In this document: positions 34,500 to 42,909 of the stretch, piece by piece
Numbering within the stretch: position 1 is the stretch's first letter
Layout of the letters: every line of letters begins with the position of its first letter
Made by a program: the position numbers and the translations under genes
The notes under the pieces: generated by a model
Told to the model about the DNA's origin: nothing
The model's input: the letters and a program-made list of their open reading frames with translations, nothing else
Databases searched by the model: none
Source: Actinomadura sp. 7K507
Lineage (GTDB): Bacteria > Actinomycetota > Actinomycetes > Streptosporangiales > Streptosporangiaceae
Reading direction: 5' to 3'
DNA: 43,233 nucleotides
NCBI RefSeq assembly: GCF_004348425.1
Contig: NZ_SMKK01000059.1
Location: 1 to 43,233 of the forward strand

Positions 34500-35390
34500 T
34501 CAACTCAGGGAGGCGGCGAACTCCAGGACGCGCGCCGCGTCGCCGTAGGGGCTGATCAGCAGGTCCGTGGCACCGGCGTCGGCGAAGCGGCGCAGTCGCG
34601 CGGCGACCGCCGTCTCGTCGCCCGCGATGACGGTCTCGTGCACGCCCGACAGGCCCTGGCGGTCGAGGATCGCCCGGTAGGCGGGCAAGTCCGACGCGGC
34701 GGCGAACCGCTCGGCCACCTCGCGGTGGACGCCGTCCGGGTCGGTGCTGAGCGCGACCATGGCGCCCGCCAGCACGCGCGGTGCGGGCCGCCCGGCGGAT
34801 TCGGCGGCCCTCGTGATCGCGGGCACGACGTGGTCGGCGATCGCGTCGGCGCCGGTCCAGGTCGTCACCGTGCCGTCGGCGAGTTCCCCCGCGATGCGCA
34901 GCATCGCGGGCCCGAGCGCGGACAGGATCACCGGCGGCGGAGTCACGCCCGGGGCGTCCACCGTGCCCGCCGCGGTCAGCGTCTCGCCGTGGTGGTCGAC
35001 GTCCTCGCCGCGCAGCAGCGGCCGCAGGGCGGAAAGGTACTCGCGGACGTGCCGGGCGGGGCGATCGTAGGGGATCCCGTAGGAGCCCTCGATGATCGCC
35101 TGATGGCTCGGCCCGATGCCGAGGGTGAAGCGCCCGCCCGCGGCGGCCTGCGCGGTGAGCGCCTGGCTCGCCAGGGTGAGGGGGTGGCGCGGGTAGGTCG
35201 GGACGATCGCGGTGCCGACCTCGATGCCGGGCACCTCGCGTCCGGCGAGCGCCGCGGTCATGAGGGCGTCCCAGGACGAGAGGTGGCCGAAGAACGCGCT
35301 CGCGAGCCCGGCGTCCCGGGCCAGGCGTACCTGAGCGACGAGGTCGTCCAGCGGGGCCATCGCGGCGGCGGTGAACATTCCGATGCGCAT
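34500..35390 (-). CDS. LLM-class (F420-dependent-type) oxidoreductase
   Basis: 296 residues of the luciferase-like monooxygenase fold: MRIGMFTAAAMAPLDDLVAQ at the start, EVGTAIVPTYPRHPLTLASQ and GGRFTLGIGPSHQAIIE (typical of F420-dependent members), and PPVILSALGPAMLRIAGELA. ATG 35390 follows GGAG. It diverges from a TetR gene across two related operator-like repeats, so it is probably that regulator's target. F420 rather than FMN use is inferred from the subfamily look. Confidence 0.9.
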   Translation of the reverse strand: MRIGMFTAAAMAPLDDLVAQVRLARDAGLASAFFGHLSSWDALMTAALAGREVPGIEVGTAIVPTYPRHPLTLASQALTAQAAAGGRFTLGIGPSHQAIIEGSYGIPYDRPARHVREYLSALRPLLRGEDVDHHGETLTAAGTVDAPGVTPPPVILSALGPAMLRIAGELADGTVTTWTGADAIADHVVPAITRAAESAGRPAPRVLAGAMVALSTDPDGVHREVAERFAAASDLPAYRAILDRQGLSGVHETVIAGDETAVAARLRRFADAGATDLLISPYGDAARVLEFAASLS

Positions 35391-35403
35391 GGGGCTCCAA
35401 AGA

Positions 35404-35462
35404 TGAATCGGATCTTCCGGTTCCGTTACGAGTCGCAGGGTAACCTGAATCCGAGATTCCGG
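35404..35462. promoter_or_regulatory. duplicated operator between LLM and TetR genes
   Basis: Two 17-bp direct repeats, TGAATCGGATCTTCCGG (35404-35420) and TGAATCCGAGATTCCGG (35446-35462), match at 14 positions and are 42 bp apart, four helical turns. The second is nearly palindromic (CCTGAATC-CGA-GATTCCGG). Likely binding sites of the adjacent TetR protein. Confidence 0.6.
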
Positions 35463-35482
35463 GCGACTCCGGACGGAGGACG

Positions 35483-36049
35483 ATGCGAGCCGACGCACAG
35501 CGCAACCGCGAGCGGATCGTCGCCTGCGCGCTCGAACTCTTCGCCGAGCGCGGTCCCGGCGTGGGCATGGAGGACATCGCGCGCGAGGCCGGGCTCGGCG
35601 TGGGCACCCTCTACCGGCACTTCCCGGACCGGCGGGCGCTCGTCGAGGAGATCGCGACCGCCGCGCTCCACCGGCTCGGCGAGCGGATCCGGCTGCTGTC
35701 CGCGCAGGACCTCCCACGCTGGGACGTGTTCACCCAGGTCATCGCCTACTCCATCGGGCAGCCGCTCGCCCTCGTCAAGTCCATCGCCGAGGACGGACCC
35801 GTCCCGCACGAGCGGCTGGCCCTGCAAGACGAGGTCAACGACCTCCTCCGGGACGTCGTCGAGCAGGCGCAGCGTGAGGGGACGGTGCGCCGTGACATCG
35901 GCCCCGCCGAGGTCGTCGACATCCTCAGCACGAACGTCTGCCGTCCGGGCGCGCGCATCGGCGACGCCACCTCCCGAGTGATGCTGGACGGCCTCCGGGG
36001 CACGGCTCAGGAGCGGCGTTCATGGGAAAGCGGATACGCAGGCACCTGA
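35483..36049 (+). CDS. TetR-family transcriptional repressor
   Basis: 188 residues. The HTH is at about 8-55: RERIVACALELFAERG, then MEDIAREAGLGVGTLYRHFP, the textbook TetR pattern. The C-terminal ligand-binding domain is helical (PLALVKSIAEDG, LQDEVNDLLRDVVEQAQREG). ATG 35483 has GGAGG six bases upstream. It diverges from the LLM oxidoreductase and probably represses it and itself. Whether it also binds the GAGAA-N5-TTCTC sites is doubtful, because its own promoter lacks that motif. Confidence 0.92.
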   Translation: MRADAQRNRERIVACALELFAERGPGVGMEDIAREAGLGVGTLYRHFPDRRALVEEIATAALHRLGERIRLLSAQDLPRWDVFTQVIAYSIGQPLALVKSIAEDGPVPHERLALQDEVNDLLRDVVEQAQREGTVRRDIGPAEVVDILSTNVCRPGARIGDATSRVMLDGLRGTAQERRSWESGYAGT

Positions 36050-36226
36050 TCGGGCCCTCCGCCGAGATGAGAATGCCGGCGATCTCGAAGAACGAGGGCG
36101 ATGTCACCTGCGACCGCGCTCCCGCCCGATCGGACGGGCCTCCAGCACGTCCCGGGGCCGGACGCGGTCGCCTTCCGAATTCCGGCCGACCGATGATTCG
36201 CGGCGGCGACTACGGTCAACACGGAT

Positions 36227-36628
36227 ATGAACACCTTTGACATCACCATCGCCGTACCGACCGAGGACCGCCGCCGGGCGTACACCTTTGCGCGGGCGCT
36301 GGGGTTCGAGACCCCTGGAGAGCTCGCCGAGGACGGGGTTCCCGAGCCTCTTCAGGTAGTCGTCAATGAACGGGCACGTGTCATGTACATCCCGACCGGA
36401 GGTTTCGGCTGGGTCACCGCCGACCGGGCCACCGCCGCCCAAGGCACCGTCGAGTGTCTCCTGAGCGTTACCGTCGACTCGACCGTTGCAGTGGACGAAC
36501 TGGTTCGCACGGCGGTGGAAGCCGGCGCCAGCGTCGCGACCCAGCCGGGGCAGCAGCAGTGGGGCTACACCGGCACCATCGCCGACCCCGACGGCCACCT
36601 CTGGGAGATCGTGCACCCCGCCGACTGA
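36227..36628 (+). CDS. VOC/glyoxalase-fold protein
   Basis: 133 residues with two beta-alpha-beta-beta-beta units typical of the vicinal oxygen chelate fold: ITIAVPTEDRRRAYTFARALGF at the start, and GYTGTIADPDGHLWEIVH at the end, which carries the usual D-P-D-G-x-x-W-E motif with the metal-ligand Glu. ATG 36227 has no clear ribosome site. Members include glyoxalases, dioxygenases and bleomycin-type resistance proteins; no specific activity can be assigned. Confidence 0.85.
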   Translation: MNTFDITIAVPTEDRRRAYTFARALGFETPGELAEDGVPEPLQVVVNERARVMYIPTGGFGWVTADRATAAQGTVECLLSVTVDSTVAVDELVRTAVEAGASVATQPGQQQWGYTGTIADPDGHLWEIVHPAD

Positions 36629-36686
36629 CGCCGAACCCACGCGGCCCCTAATGGTGATGATCTTGTTGCCGAGACTGGAGCACGTC

Positions 36687-37931
36687 ATGTCCGACCTTTT
36701 CCAGCCTGCCGTCCTCGGGGGCCTCGACCCGGCCGCGCCTCTGGACGACCTCGAACCGCTGCGCGACATCGTCGGCGACGCCCGCGTCGTCGCGCTGGGC
36801 GAGGGCTGCCACTTCGTCCGCGAGTTCACCGACGCCCGCTTCCGGCTCCTCCGGTTCCTCGCCGAGCGCTGCGGATTCACCGTGCTGGCCTTCGAGTTCG
36901 GCTTCGCCGAGGGCCGCCCGCTCGGCCGCTGGATACGCGGCGCGGGCGGCGATGACGAACTGTCCGGCATGCGGGGCACCACGTTCGCGGGAATGACCGG
37001 CGAGCTGGCCACCCGGCTCCGCGGACACAACCGGACCAGTGAGCATCCCCTCGACCTCGTGGGCATCGATGTGCCGGAGGCTGGCGGGACGCTGCGTCCC
37101 GCGCTGGAGCCGGTCGCCGAATATCTGCGGGAAGTCGACCCCGACGCGGTTCCCTTCGTCGAGATCGCCCTGCGCATCTCGGACGAGTTCACCGGGGCCT
37201 CGCAGGCGCTGGCCGCTCCCGGCTGGGGCCGGCTCGACCGGGCCGACCAGGACGCGCTGACCGCGGCCCTGGCCCGGCTGCGCCTGCGGGCACGCGCCCT
37301 GGAGCCCCGCTATGTCGCCGCGGCCGGTCAGGACAGGTACGACGTCGCCCTGCGCGACATCGAGGCGGCCTGCCACACCGATTACATGTTCGGGGCCATG
37401 AGCGCACTCTTCGCCGGTGGTGGACTGCCGCAGGACACGTCCGTCCGGGAACGGTTCATGTCCACCACGCTCCGGTGGCACCTCGACCGCGCGGACCCTG
37501 ACACCAGGTTCGTCCTGGCCGCGCACAACAACCACATACAGAAGACGCCGATCTACTTCGACGGCGAACTGTGGGCCTACCCGATGGGTCATTACCTGGC
37601 CCGCGAACTGGGCGCCGACTACCGTTCCCTCGCACTGACGCACACCGCCGCCAGCGTCCCGGAGATGGTGCCCGACGACACGCCCGGCACCGGCTTCTCC
37701 ATCGCCGAAACGCCCGTGCCCCCGCCGCAGCCGGACAGCATGGAAGGAGCCCTCACTCGGGCCGGTCTCGGTGAGGACGTCACGCTGACCGACCTGCGGC
37801 CCCTCGCAGGCGGGCCGTTCCCCGCGCGGATCCGCACCCAGAGCAGCGACCTGGAAATGCCCGTCGCCGACGCGTTCGACGCCGTCCTCTGCACCCCGAC
37901 CGCAACACCCGAGGTAACGCTCTCCTTCTAA
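36687..37931 (+). CDS. erythromycin-esterase-family hydrolase
   Basis: 414 residues of the Ere family: VVALGEGCHFVREF, in which the Glu and H42 match the conserved G-E-x-x-H motif; VLAFEFGFAEGR, matching the second conserved acidic strand; and VLAAHNNHIQK, matching the A-H-N-x-H motif. Known members open macrolide lactones, but most relatives have no shown macrolide activity, so resistance is not established. ATG 36687 has CTGGAG seven bases upstream; in-frame starts near 36651 are alternatives. Single gene. Confidence 0.87.
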   Translation: MSDLFQPAVLGGLDPAAPLDDLEPLRDIVGDARVVALGEGCHFVREFTDARFRLLRFLAERCGFTVLAFEFGFAEGRPLGRWIRGAGGDDELSGMRGTTFAGMTGELATRLRGHNRTSEHPLDLVGIDVPEAGGTLRPALEPVAEYLREVDPDAVPFVEIALRISDEFTGASQALAAPGWGRLDRADQDALTAALARLRLRARALEPRYVAAAGQDRYDVALRDIEAACHTDYMFGAMSALFAGGGLPQDTSVRERFMSTTLRWHLDRADPDTRFVLAAHNNHIQKTPIYFDGELWAYPMGHYLARELGADYRSLALTHTAASVPEMVPDDTPGTGFSIAETPVPPPQPDSMEGALTRAGLGEDVTLTDLRPLAGGPFPARIRTQSSDLEMPVADAFDAVLCTPTATPEVTLSF

Positions 37932-38076
37932 GCCCACCGCTAGGCGATCACCACGAACATCGACCGCGTCCCTCATCTGCTCCCAGAGCTGCGGACAGGT
38001 TGGGGCTTGGCACCTTTTGGGCCAGTAAGGCGGTCTGGGTAACGGACCATCCCGATCAGCATGCGACACTCTGCGA

Positions 38077-38367
38077 ATGATCCGCGTGATGTTCCTCTAT
38101 CCGAAGACCGACGAGTCGACGTTTGACATGGACTACTACACGTCGACGCACATGCCGATGCTCGCCGCCGCGCTCGGCGACGACTGTCAGAGCTGGGGCG
38201 CCGACAAGATCACCAGCGGTCCGTACGAGGCGATCGGTTGGGCGCTCGTGTCGAGCGCCGAAGCGTTCGGCGCAGCGATGACCGAAAAGGGCGCCGAGAT
38301 CAGGGATGATGTCGCCAACTACACCAACGTGCGCCCCGACGTGGTCATGGGAGACGTTGTCAGATAG
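38077..38367 (+). CDS. EthD-family protein
   Basis: 96 residues of the ferredoxin-like EthD fold: MIRVMFLYPKTDESTFDMDY, YTSTHMPMLAAALG with the H-M-P motif, and a WALVSSAEAFGAAM helix. Family proteins accompany the P450 that degrades ethyl tert-butyl ether, or act as small dimeric enzymes; there is no P450 here, so the role is open. No clear ribosome site before ATG 38077. Between 37932 and 38076 I see nothing recognisable. Confidence 0.85.
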   Translation: MIRVMFLYPKTDESTFDMDYYTSTHMPMLAAALGDDCQSWGADKITSGPYEAIGWALVSSAEAFGAAMTEKGAEIRDDVANYTNVRPDVVMGDVVR

Positions 38368-38439
38368 GGGCGACGACTGCTGGGAGCTCCGGCTCGCAGC
38401 AAACGGCTTGAGGCTCCCCGGCTCCAGCCACCCGGCAAC

Positions 38440-38640
38440 CTAGACGCCCGCGTCGAAGGTGGGTGGTCGTCCTCCGGCCGAGCCCTTGGCCTTGCGGTGG
38501 GCCTACTGGTCGACCTTGACCGGGACGGTCGCCCCGGATCCCGCGACGCCGCAGGTAGGCCCGGTTGCCCGGGAGCAGTAGGCCTTGTCGCCCAGCACCT
38601 GGTCTGGGCGCGTGCGTGCACGTCCCGGTCCGGTCCGGTC
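38440..38640 (-). pseudogene. IS5-type transposase remnant
   Basis: Pieces of a DDE transposase C-terminus lie in two minus-strand frames: RPDQVLGDKAYCSR, then NRAYLRRRGIR in a shifted frame, then ATVPVKVDQ, a TAG at 38503-38505, and AHRKAKGSAGGRPPTFDAG. The order and wording match the DKAYSSR...RRRGIR...P...DQ...GGRPP signature of IS5-family elements. Two frameshifts and a stop make it dead. No inverted repeats or target duplications were found. The remaining DNA to 38767 has nothing else. Confidence 0.7.
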
Positions 38641-38657
38641 CGGTCCGGTCCGGTCCG
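38626..38657 (+). repeat. CGGTC pentanucleotide repeat
   Basis: Six consecutive CGGTC units followed by CG lie at the upstream edge of the transposase remnant. A five-base unit changes the reading frame with each added or lost copy, and it probably arose by slippage. Confidence 0.85.
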
Positions 38658-38767
38658 AGCACACCAGCCCGCTCCCACTAGTGAACCCGCGCGGAGTTCC
38701 GCGACCGGCGGCCGTTCTTTCACCACGGTCAGGTACCGCATGGCCAGCGAGCACGGCCACCGCCTGC

Positions 38768-39523
38768 TCACCAGTCAGCGGCTCCTCCCTCCCTGCGGGT
38801 GAGCTCCAGGTCCGCGAGGCGTCGCCGGGCGTAATGGTTCTCGATACGCCAGCAGCAGGCGGCTTCCCAAGCGTGGACAGCGGCACGCGCGCGTGCCTGC
38901 TGGGCGGTGGGCAGGACCGTAATCGGCAGGTCGGCCAGGTCGAGGTCAACGTGGTCAACCCGAGCCTCGTCCCAGTCCAAGAGACCAACGCTGCTCGGGG
39001 TCACACGGATATTGCCGGGGGCGGGATCACCGTGCACCACCGCCATCGGGACACCCGCGAGCCCTCGCCACGCCTCGCGGCAGGCCCGGACGGCCGCCTG
39101 CGGCATCGCCGACAGATCAACGTCCCCACCGCGCTCATGAAGCAACAGGTCGCGGGTGGACCGGAACCCAGGGCGCTGCGACCAGCCTCGCGTGACCGCA
39201 TGCAATCGCCGCAGTTCAGTGGCCACGGCCGCCCAGTCCTCACGTGCGGGCGGACGCCCGTTGAGCCACTCCTGCACCACCACCCCACGCACGTGGCGCC
39301 GACCGTCCAGCGTGGGCACTACAGCCGGGACAGTGAAGCCACACCCGCCGAGGTGCTCCAGGAGGTCCAACTCCCAGTCCAGCGCCGGTACCGTTCGCCT
39401 GCTCCGCCGTACCACCAGCCGCTGCCCATCGCCCGCGACAGCCTCCCGCACGTGGTTACGGTTACCACCGCCGGGCCTCCCCGTGATCCGGATATTGCCC
39501 CAGGCGCGAAGCTCCTCCTCCAT
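38768..39523 (-). CDS. aminoglycoside-phosphotransferase-fold protein
   Basis: 251 residues of the APH/choline-kinase fold. The N-lobe shows GGGNRNHVREA and RLVVRRSRR. The catalytic loop is AVVHGDPAPGNIRV (H-G-D-x-x-x-x-N) and the metal motif is GLLDWDEARVDHVDLDLADL. Relatives act on antibiotics, choline or homoserine, or are uncharacterised, so no drug resistance can be claimed. ATG 39523 is chosen; GTG 39526 is directly before it. The gene lies between an IS remnant and a WhiJ-like module. Confidence 0.82.
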   Translation of the reverse strand: MEEELRAWGNIRITGRPGGGNRNHVREAVAGDGQRLVVRRSRRTVPALDWELDLLEHLGGCGFTVPAVVPTLDGRRHVRGVVVQEWLNGRPPAREDWAAVATELRRLHAVTRGWSQRPGFRSTRDLLLHERGGDVDLSAMPQAAVRACREAWRGLAGVPMAVVHGDPAPGNIRVTPSSVGLLDWDEARVDHVDLDLADLPITVLPTAQQARARAAVHAWEAACCWRIENHYARRRLADLELTRREGGAADW

Positions 39524-39553
39524 CACCTCGGGGTTTCGGGGGTGGTGGGACGC

Positions 39554-39748
39554 TCAGCGCTCCGAGTGCCGCTTGACGCACTCGACCAGGCTCGCGAACT
39601 CCGCCACGGACAGGGTGAGATGGCCCCCGTCCGGGTCCTTACTGTCCCGCACCCCGATCCCGACCCTTGGCGCAAGTCGTCCCAGCTCAACGCAGTCCTC
39701 GTCGTTGACCCCGCTGCTATGGGTGCTCTTTCGCCATTGGACGTTCAT
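39554..39748 (-). CDS. DUF397 domain protein
   Basis: 64 residues with WRKSTHSSGV, CVELGRLAP and VGIGVRDSKDPDGGHLTLS. ATG 39748 overlaps the XRE gene by ATGA. It is the counterpart of 20632-20826 in the second copy of the module; the GIGVRDS-DPDGGHLTLS core is shared and the ends differ. Confidence 0.9.
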   Translation of the reverse strand: MNVQWRKSTHSSGVNDEDCVELGRLAPRVGIGVRDSKDPDGGHLTLSVAEFASLVECVKRHSER

Positions 39749-40560
39749 GTGTACTGCTCCAAGTACTGCTCGACTAGAGCGCGCGAGGCATCTTCCGGGA
39801 GGGCCTTCGCGCCGATGCGGTCAAACCTAGCCCAAAGATCGCGCACCTCGGCGGGGGCCTCGATCAGCCGTCCGCCGTACTGCGCACCCGCGTAGGCAAT
39901 GTCCCGACGTTCCAAGCTGATGATCTGGAAAGCACCGTCGAAACCCTCATGAGCACCCGCCGAAGGTTGGATGAAACGGATGATGACGTGCGGGAGATCC
40001 ATCATCCACAGGAGGTGCGCGAGCTGTCCCTTCATGACCTCAGGGCCGCCAACGCAGGCGCGGAGCACCTCCTCTTCTAGGATCACGTAGAAGAACGGCG
40101 GCTTGTCCCGGTCAAGTAGGACCTGCTGCCGGGCCAGGCGCCTGGCCATGGTGTCGTCAGCATCATCCGGCGTGCCCGCCACGGCAAGAGCGCGCATGTA
40201 GTCCTCAGTCTGGAAGGGCCTGGGAATCGTTTTCCCGTGGTACGCCCTGAACGCCCCCGCCTGTTCTTCGTGCGGGACGAGTTGACGTCCCCAGTCCGGG
40301 TCATGGGTATTTCGGGCATACCACAGCAAGAACTGCAAAAGCCCGCCCGTGCCATACTTCTCGTCCAGCTTGGTGAGCTGGTCTTCCTGCGGATGCTGCC
40401 TTACTGCCTCGATGTTCGAAACAGTGGATCGAGCCACCCCGATGATCTTCCCGCACTGGGTGAGCGAGAGTCCCTCCTTCTCGCGAAGAAACCGCAGGTA
40501 GAAGGCCAGGAGGTGCCACAGAGAAATCTTGGGTTCGATGGGGTCGCGGACGAGCGGCAT
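39745..40560 (-). CDS. XRE-family regulator with DUF5753 domain (WhiJ-like)
   Basis: 271 residues, same length and layout as 20823-21638. The HTH is LSLTQCGKIIGVARSTVSNI. The DUF5753 part shows IPRPFQTEDYMRALAVAG, GAHEGFDGAFQI and AYAGAQYGGRLIEAP. ATG 40560 has AGGAG six bases upstream; a longer frame to 40758 would run into the divergent ATPase promoter and is rejected. The HTH and middle domain differ at many positions from the paralogue, so DNA sites or ligands may differ. Confidence 0.92.
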   Translation of the reverse strand: MPLVRDPIEPKISLWHLLAFYLRFLREKEGLSLTQCGKIIGVARSTVSNIEAVRQHPQEDQLTKLDEKYGTGGLLQFLLWYARNTHDPDWGRQLVPHEEQAGAFRAYHGKTIPRPFQTEDYMRALAVAGTPDDADDTMARRLARQQVLLDRDKPPFFYVILEEEVLRACVGGPEVMKGQLAHLLWMMDLPHVIIRFIQPSAGAHEGFDGAFQIISLERRDIAYAGAQYGGRLIEAPAEVRDLWARFDRIGAKALPEDASRALVEQYLEQYT

Positions 40561-40660
40561 CAGATCTCCTGTTTGGTGTTGTTTATAAGTACAAGAAGAA
40601 CCTAGAACGTTGCGGTGATCCTTGTCGCAGGAAATCGGAATCTCGGGCAAGGACGGGACG

Positions 40661-41089
40661 ATGGCGATGACGGCGACCGAAGAGTCGGTCATGCCCCTTA
40701 TGGGCACACCGGCCGCAGTGGGGCTCGCACGCACTTTCACGGATACACGAATCCGCAAATGGGACTATTTCCACATTCTCGACAGCGCACTTCTGGTCGT
40801 CTCGGAACTCGTCACCAACGCGAGCCGCCAGACGCCGCACGCGGAGATCCGCCTCCAGCTCAGCCGGGACGCGTACGGCGTCATCATCGCCGTCTGGGAC
40901 GCGGCCCACGAACTACCCCAGGCCAAGCCGATGACCGAACTCACCCTCGAAGACCTCGACCTGTCCGAGGAGGCGTTCGACGACAACGGCGGCTGGGGCC
41001 TTCACATCGTCCAGGCACTTTCCGCCACGTGCGGCGTCATCCGCGACCCCGCCGGGGGGAAGTGGGTCTGGGCAAGGATGCGCCCGTAG
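40661..41089 (+). CDS. RsbW/SpoIIAB-like ATPase (HATPase_c_2)
   Basis: 142 residues, with N-box ELVTNASRQTP and glycine box DNGGWGLHIVQAL. It matches 21739-22167 at all but about 11 positions. The leader, from CGGTGATCCTTGTC to the start codon, is also nearly identical between copies, so the duplication included regulatory DNA. ATG 40661 follows AAGGACGGGA. The gene converges on the protein kinase gene. No sigma factor is adjacent. Confidence 0.88.
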   Translation: MAMTATEESVMPLMGTPAAVGLARTFTDTRIRKWDYFHILDSALLVVSELVTNASRQTPHAEIRLQLSRDAYGVIIAVWDAAHELPQAKPMTELTLEDLDLSEEAFDDNGGWGLHIVQALSATCGVIRDPAGGKWVWARMRP

Positions 41090-41109
41090 CTACATGGCGG
41101 GCGCCTGAC

Positions 41110-42909
41110 TCAGATGCGCCTGAGGCGGACCTGGCCGTCGCCCCAGACCAGGCCCTGGCCCTCCAGCTGGAAACCCGTGATCTCCCCGAGCGCGCAGACG
41201 CGGTTGGGCTTGGTGAAGCGAATGGGCAGGTAAATGATCGGGCTGTCCGCGGAGACGAGGACCGCCTTCATTTCGCAGAGGGGGGCGCCACCGGGCGTGG
41301 TGAGCTTGATCTGGATGGCCTCGCTGCCTACGGTGCCGCCGCGGATGGTGAACACCCTGCGGACCCCCCGGGGGTCCGTCCCGGCCCAGCGGCCGTGGAA
41401 CTGGACCGGTATCGCGTTGTTGCGAGCGCGGGTGAGGCGGCTCGACTGGCGCCGCGCGGCCCAGCGGATGTCCGTGCCGTTCATCTTCATCGTCTGCGGA
41501 GGGTCGTGCTCGCATCTGCCCGGCGGAGTGCTCCTCGTGAGGCGCGGACGGAGCTCGACGACGGGCGAACCGGCGGCCAGCCTGGCGACGTACTCGCACA
41601 CCGCCCTGTCGAGCAGCCCTCTTTCGCCCTTGTCGGTGCTCACCCTGATCGTGGCGACGTCCGCACCGAGTTTGCCCTGGGTAAGGGTGATCCGGCGGTA
41701 CCGCGTCACCGGGTTCCCGGCCTGGGTGGTCGTGTCGTAGTCGCCCTCCCAGGTTCCGAGCATGGCGGGCGGCACAACGCCTTCGCCCTTCCCGGTCCCG
41801 GCGCCCTGCCCGGAGGAGTCGTCTCCGGAACCGCCGACGCGGGCGACGGCCGTCCCCGCCGCGAACAAGGCGACCCCGGCGGCGACGGCGACCGCCGGGT
41901 ACAGCCATCTGCGCGACGCGGGACGGTGATGGCTCGGCTTCGTGAGGGCGTTGTCCCTCATCCCGTCCATCGTCGCGTCCGCGGGCGGCCCTGCGGGTGA
42001 CGGCGGAGCGGGAGCCATGTGGAGCTCGGGGCTCTCCAGGTCGAGCAGGGCGGCCGCGTGGCGGCCCAGCTCCGTGACGACCTCCCCCGGCAGCCAGGCG
42101 TTCGACGGCGGAGGCAGCCGCTCCAGGATCGCGCCGAGCGGGGGACGTTGCTCCGGCACCTTGGCCAGGCATGCCTCCACCAGGGCGCGGACCGGGCCGG
42201 ACAGCCCGCCGAGTTGCGGGTCTCCCTGCGCGACCTGGAGGAGCACGGCGTGCACGCCGCTGAGGCCCGCACCGAACGGCTGGCGGCCGGTCGCGGCATA
42301 GGCGAGCACCGAGCCCAGGCTGAAGACGTCGCTGGCCGGACCCAGCTCGTTGCCGCGTGCCTGCTCGGGCGACATGAACGCGGGCGAGCCGATCAGGGCC
42401 CCGGTGCGGGTGGCCACGCTGGCGTCCACCGACCGCACGATGCCGAAGTCGATCAGCCGCGGGCCGTCGATCGTCACCAGCACGTTGGACGGCTTGATGT
42501 CGCGGTGGATCAGCCCGCAGCCGTGCACGGCCTGCAAAGCGCGGACGAGCCCGGACGCCAGGGCCAGGACGGACCGCTCGGGCAGCGGACCGTGCCGCTC
42601 CACCGTGTCCGCCAGCGTGGGACCGGGCACGTACCCGGTGGCCACCCACGGGGTCTCCGACTCGGTCTCGGCGTCCAGGACCGGGGCCGTCCACTGGCCG
42701 CCGACCCGGCGCGCCGCCTCGACCTCGCGGCGGAAGCGCCGCCGGAACATCGCGTCCTTGGCCAGTCCGGTGTGGACCAGCTTGACGGCCACCATGCGCC
42801 CGCCGGGCGAACGGCCCAGGTAGACCTGCCCCATGCCGCCCGCACCGAGCCGGGCGAGCAGCTGGTAATCGCCCATCGTCCGCGGATCGTCGGGCTTCAG
42901 GCCTTCCAA
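41110..42909 (-). CDS. membrane Ser/Thr protein kinase (Hanks type)
   Basis: 599 residues. The kinase domain is at about 14-275: glycine loop RLGAGGMGQVYLG, K43 in VAVKLV, catalytic HRDIKPSNVLV, LIDFGIVRS (DFG), and the GSPAFMSPEQARG activation segment. A linker, one membrane helix at about 335 (LYPAVAVAAGVALFAAG), and an outside domain of about 240 residues with four Cys (in VCEYVA, GRCEHDP, LCEMKA, RVCALGE) follow. This outside domain is not PASTA. I chose TTG 42909, because GAGGGGG lies four bases upstream and the protein then starts MEGLKPDDPRTMGDYQLL like relatives. The next in-frame ATG is at codon 12. Confidence 0.9.
   Translation of the reverse strand: MEGLKPDDPRTMGDYQLLARLGAGGMGQVYLGRSPGGRMVAVKLVHTGLAKDAMFRRRFRREVEAARRVGGQWTAPVLDAETESETPWVATGYVPGPTLADTVERHGPLPERSVLALASGLVRALQAVHGCGLIHRDIKPSNVLVTIDGPRLIDFGIVRSVDASVATRTGALIGSPAFMSPEQARGNELGPASDVFSLGSVLAYAATGRQPFGAGLSGVHAVLLQVAQGDPQLGGLSGPVRALVEACLAKVPEQRPPLGAILERLPPPSNAWLPGEVVTELGRHAAALLDLESPELHMAPAPPSPAGPPADATMDGMRDNALTKPSHHRPASRRWLYPAVAVAAGVALFAAGTAVARVGGSGDDSSGQGAGTGKGEGVVPPAMLGTWEGDYDTTTQAGNPVTRYRRITLTQGKLGADVATIRVSTDKGERGLLDRAVCEYVARLAAGSPVVELRPRLTRSTPPGRCEHDPPQTMKMNGTDIRWAARRQSSRLTRARNNAIPVQFHGRWAGTDPRGVRRVFTIRGGTVGSEAIQIKLTTPGGAPLCEMKAVLVSADSPIIYLPIRFTKPNRVCALGEITGFQLEGQGLVWGDGQVRLRRI

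Noticed and set aside
38768..39523. Antibiotic-resistance aminoglycoside kinase
   Set aside because: Only the general APH fold motifs are present; nothing ties it to an antibiotic substrate.
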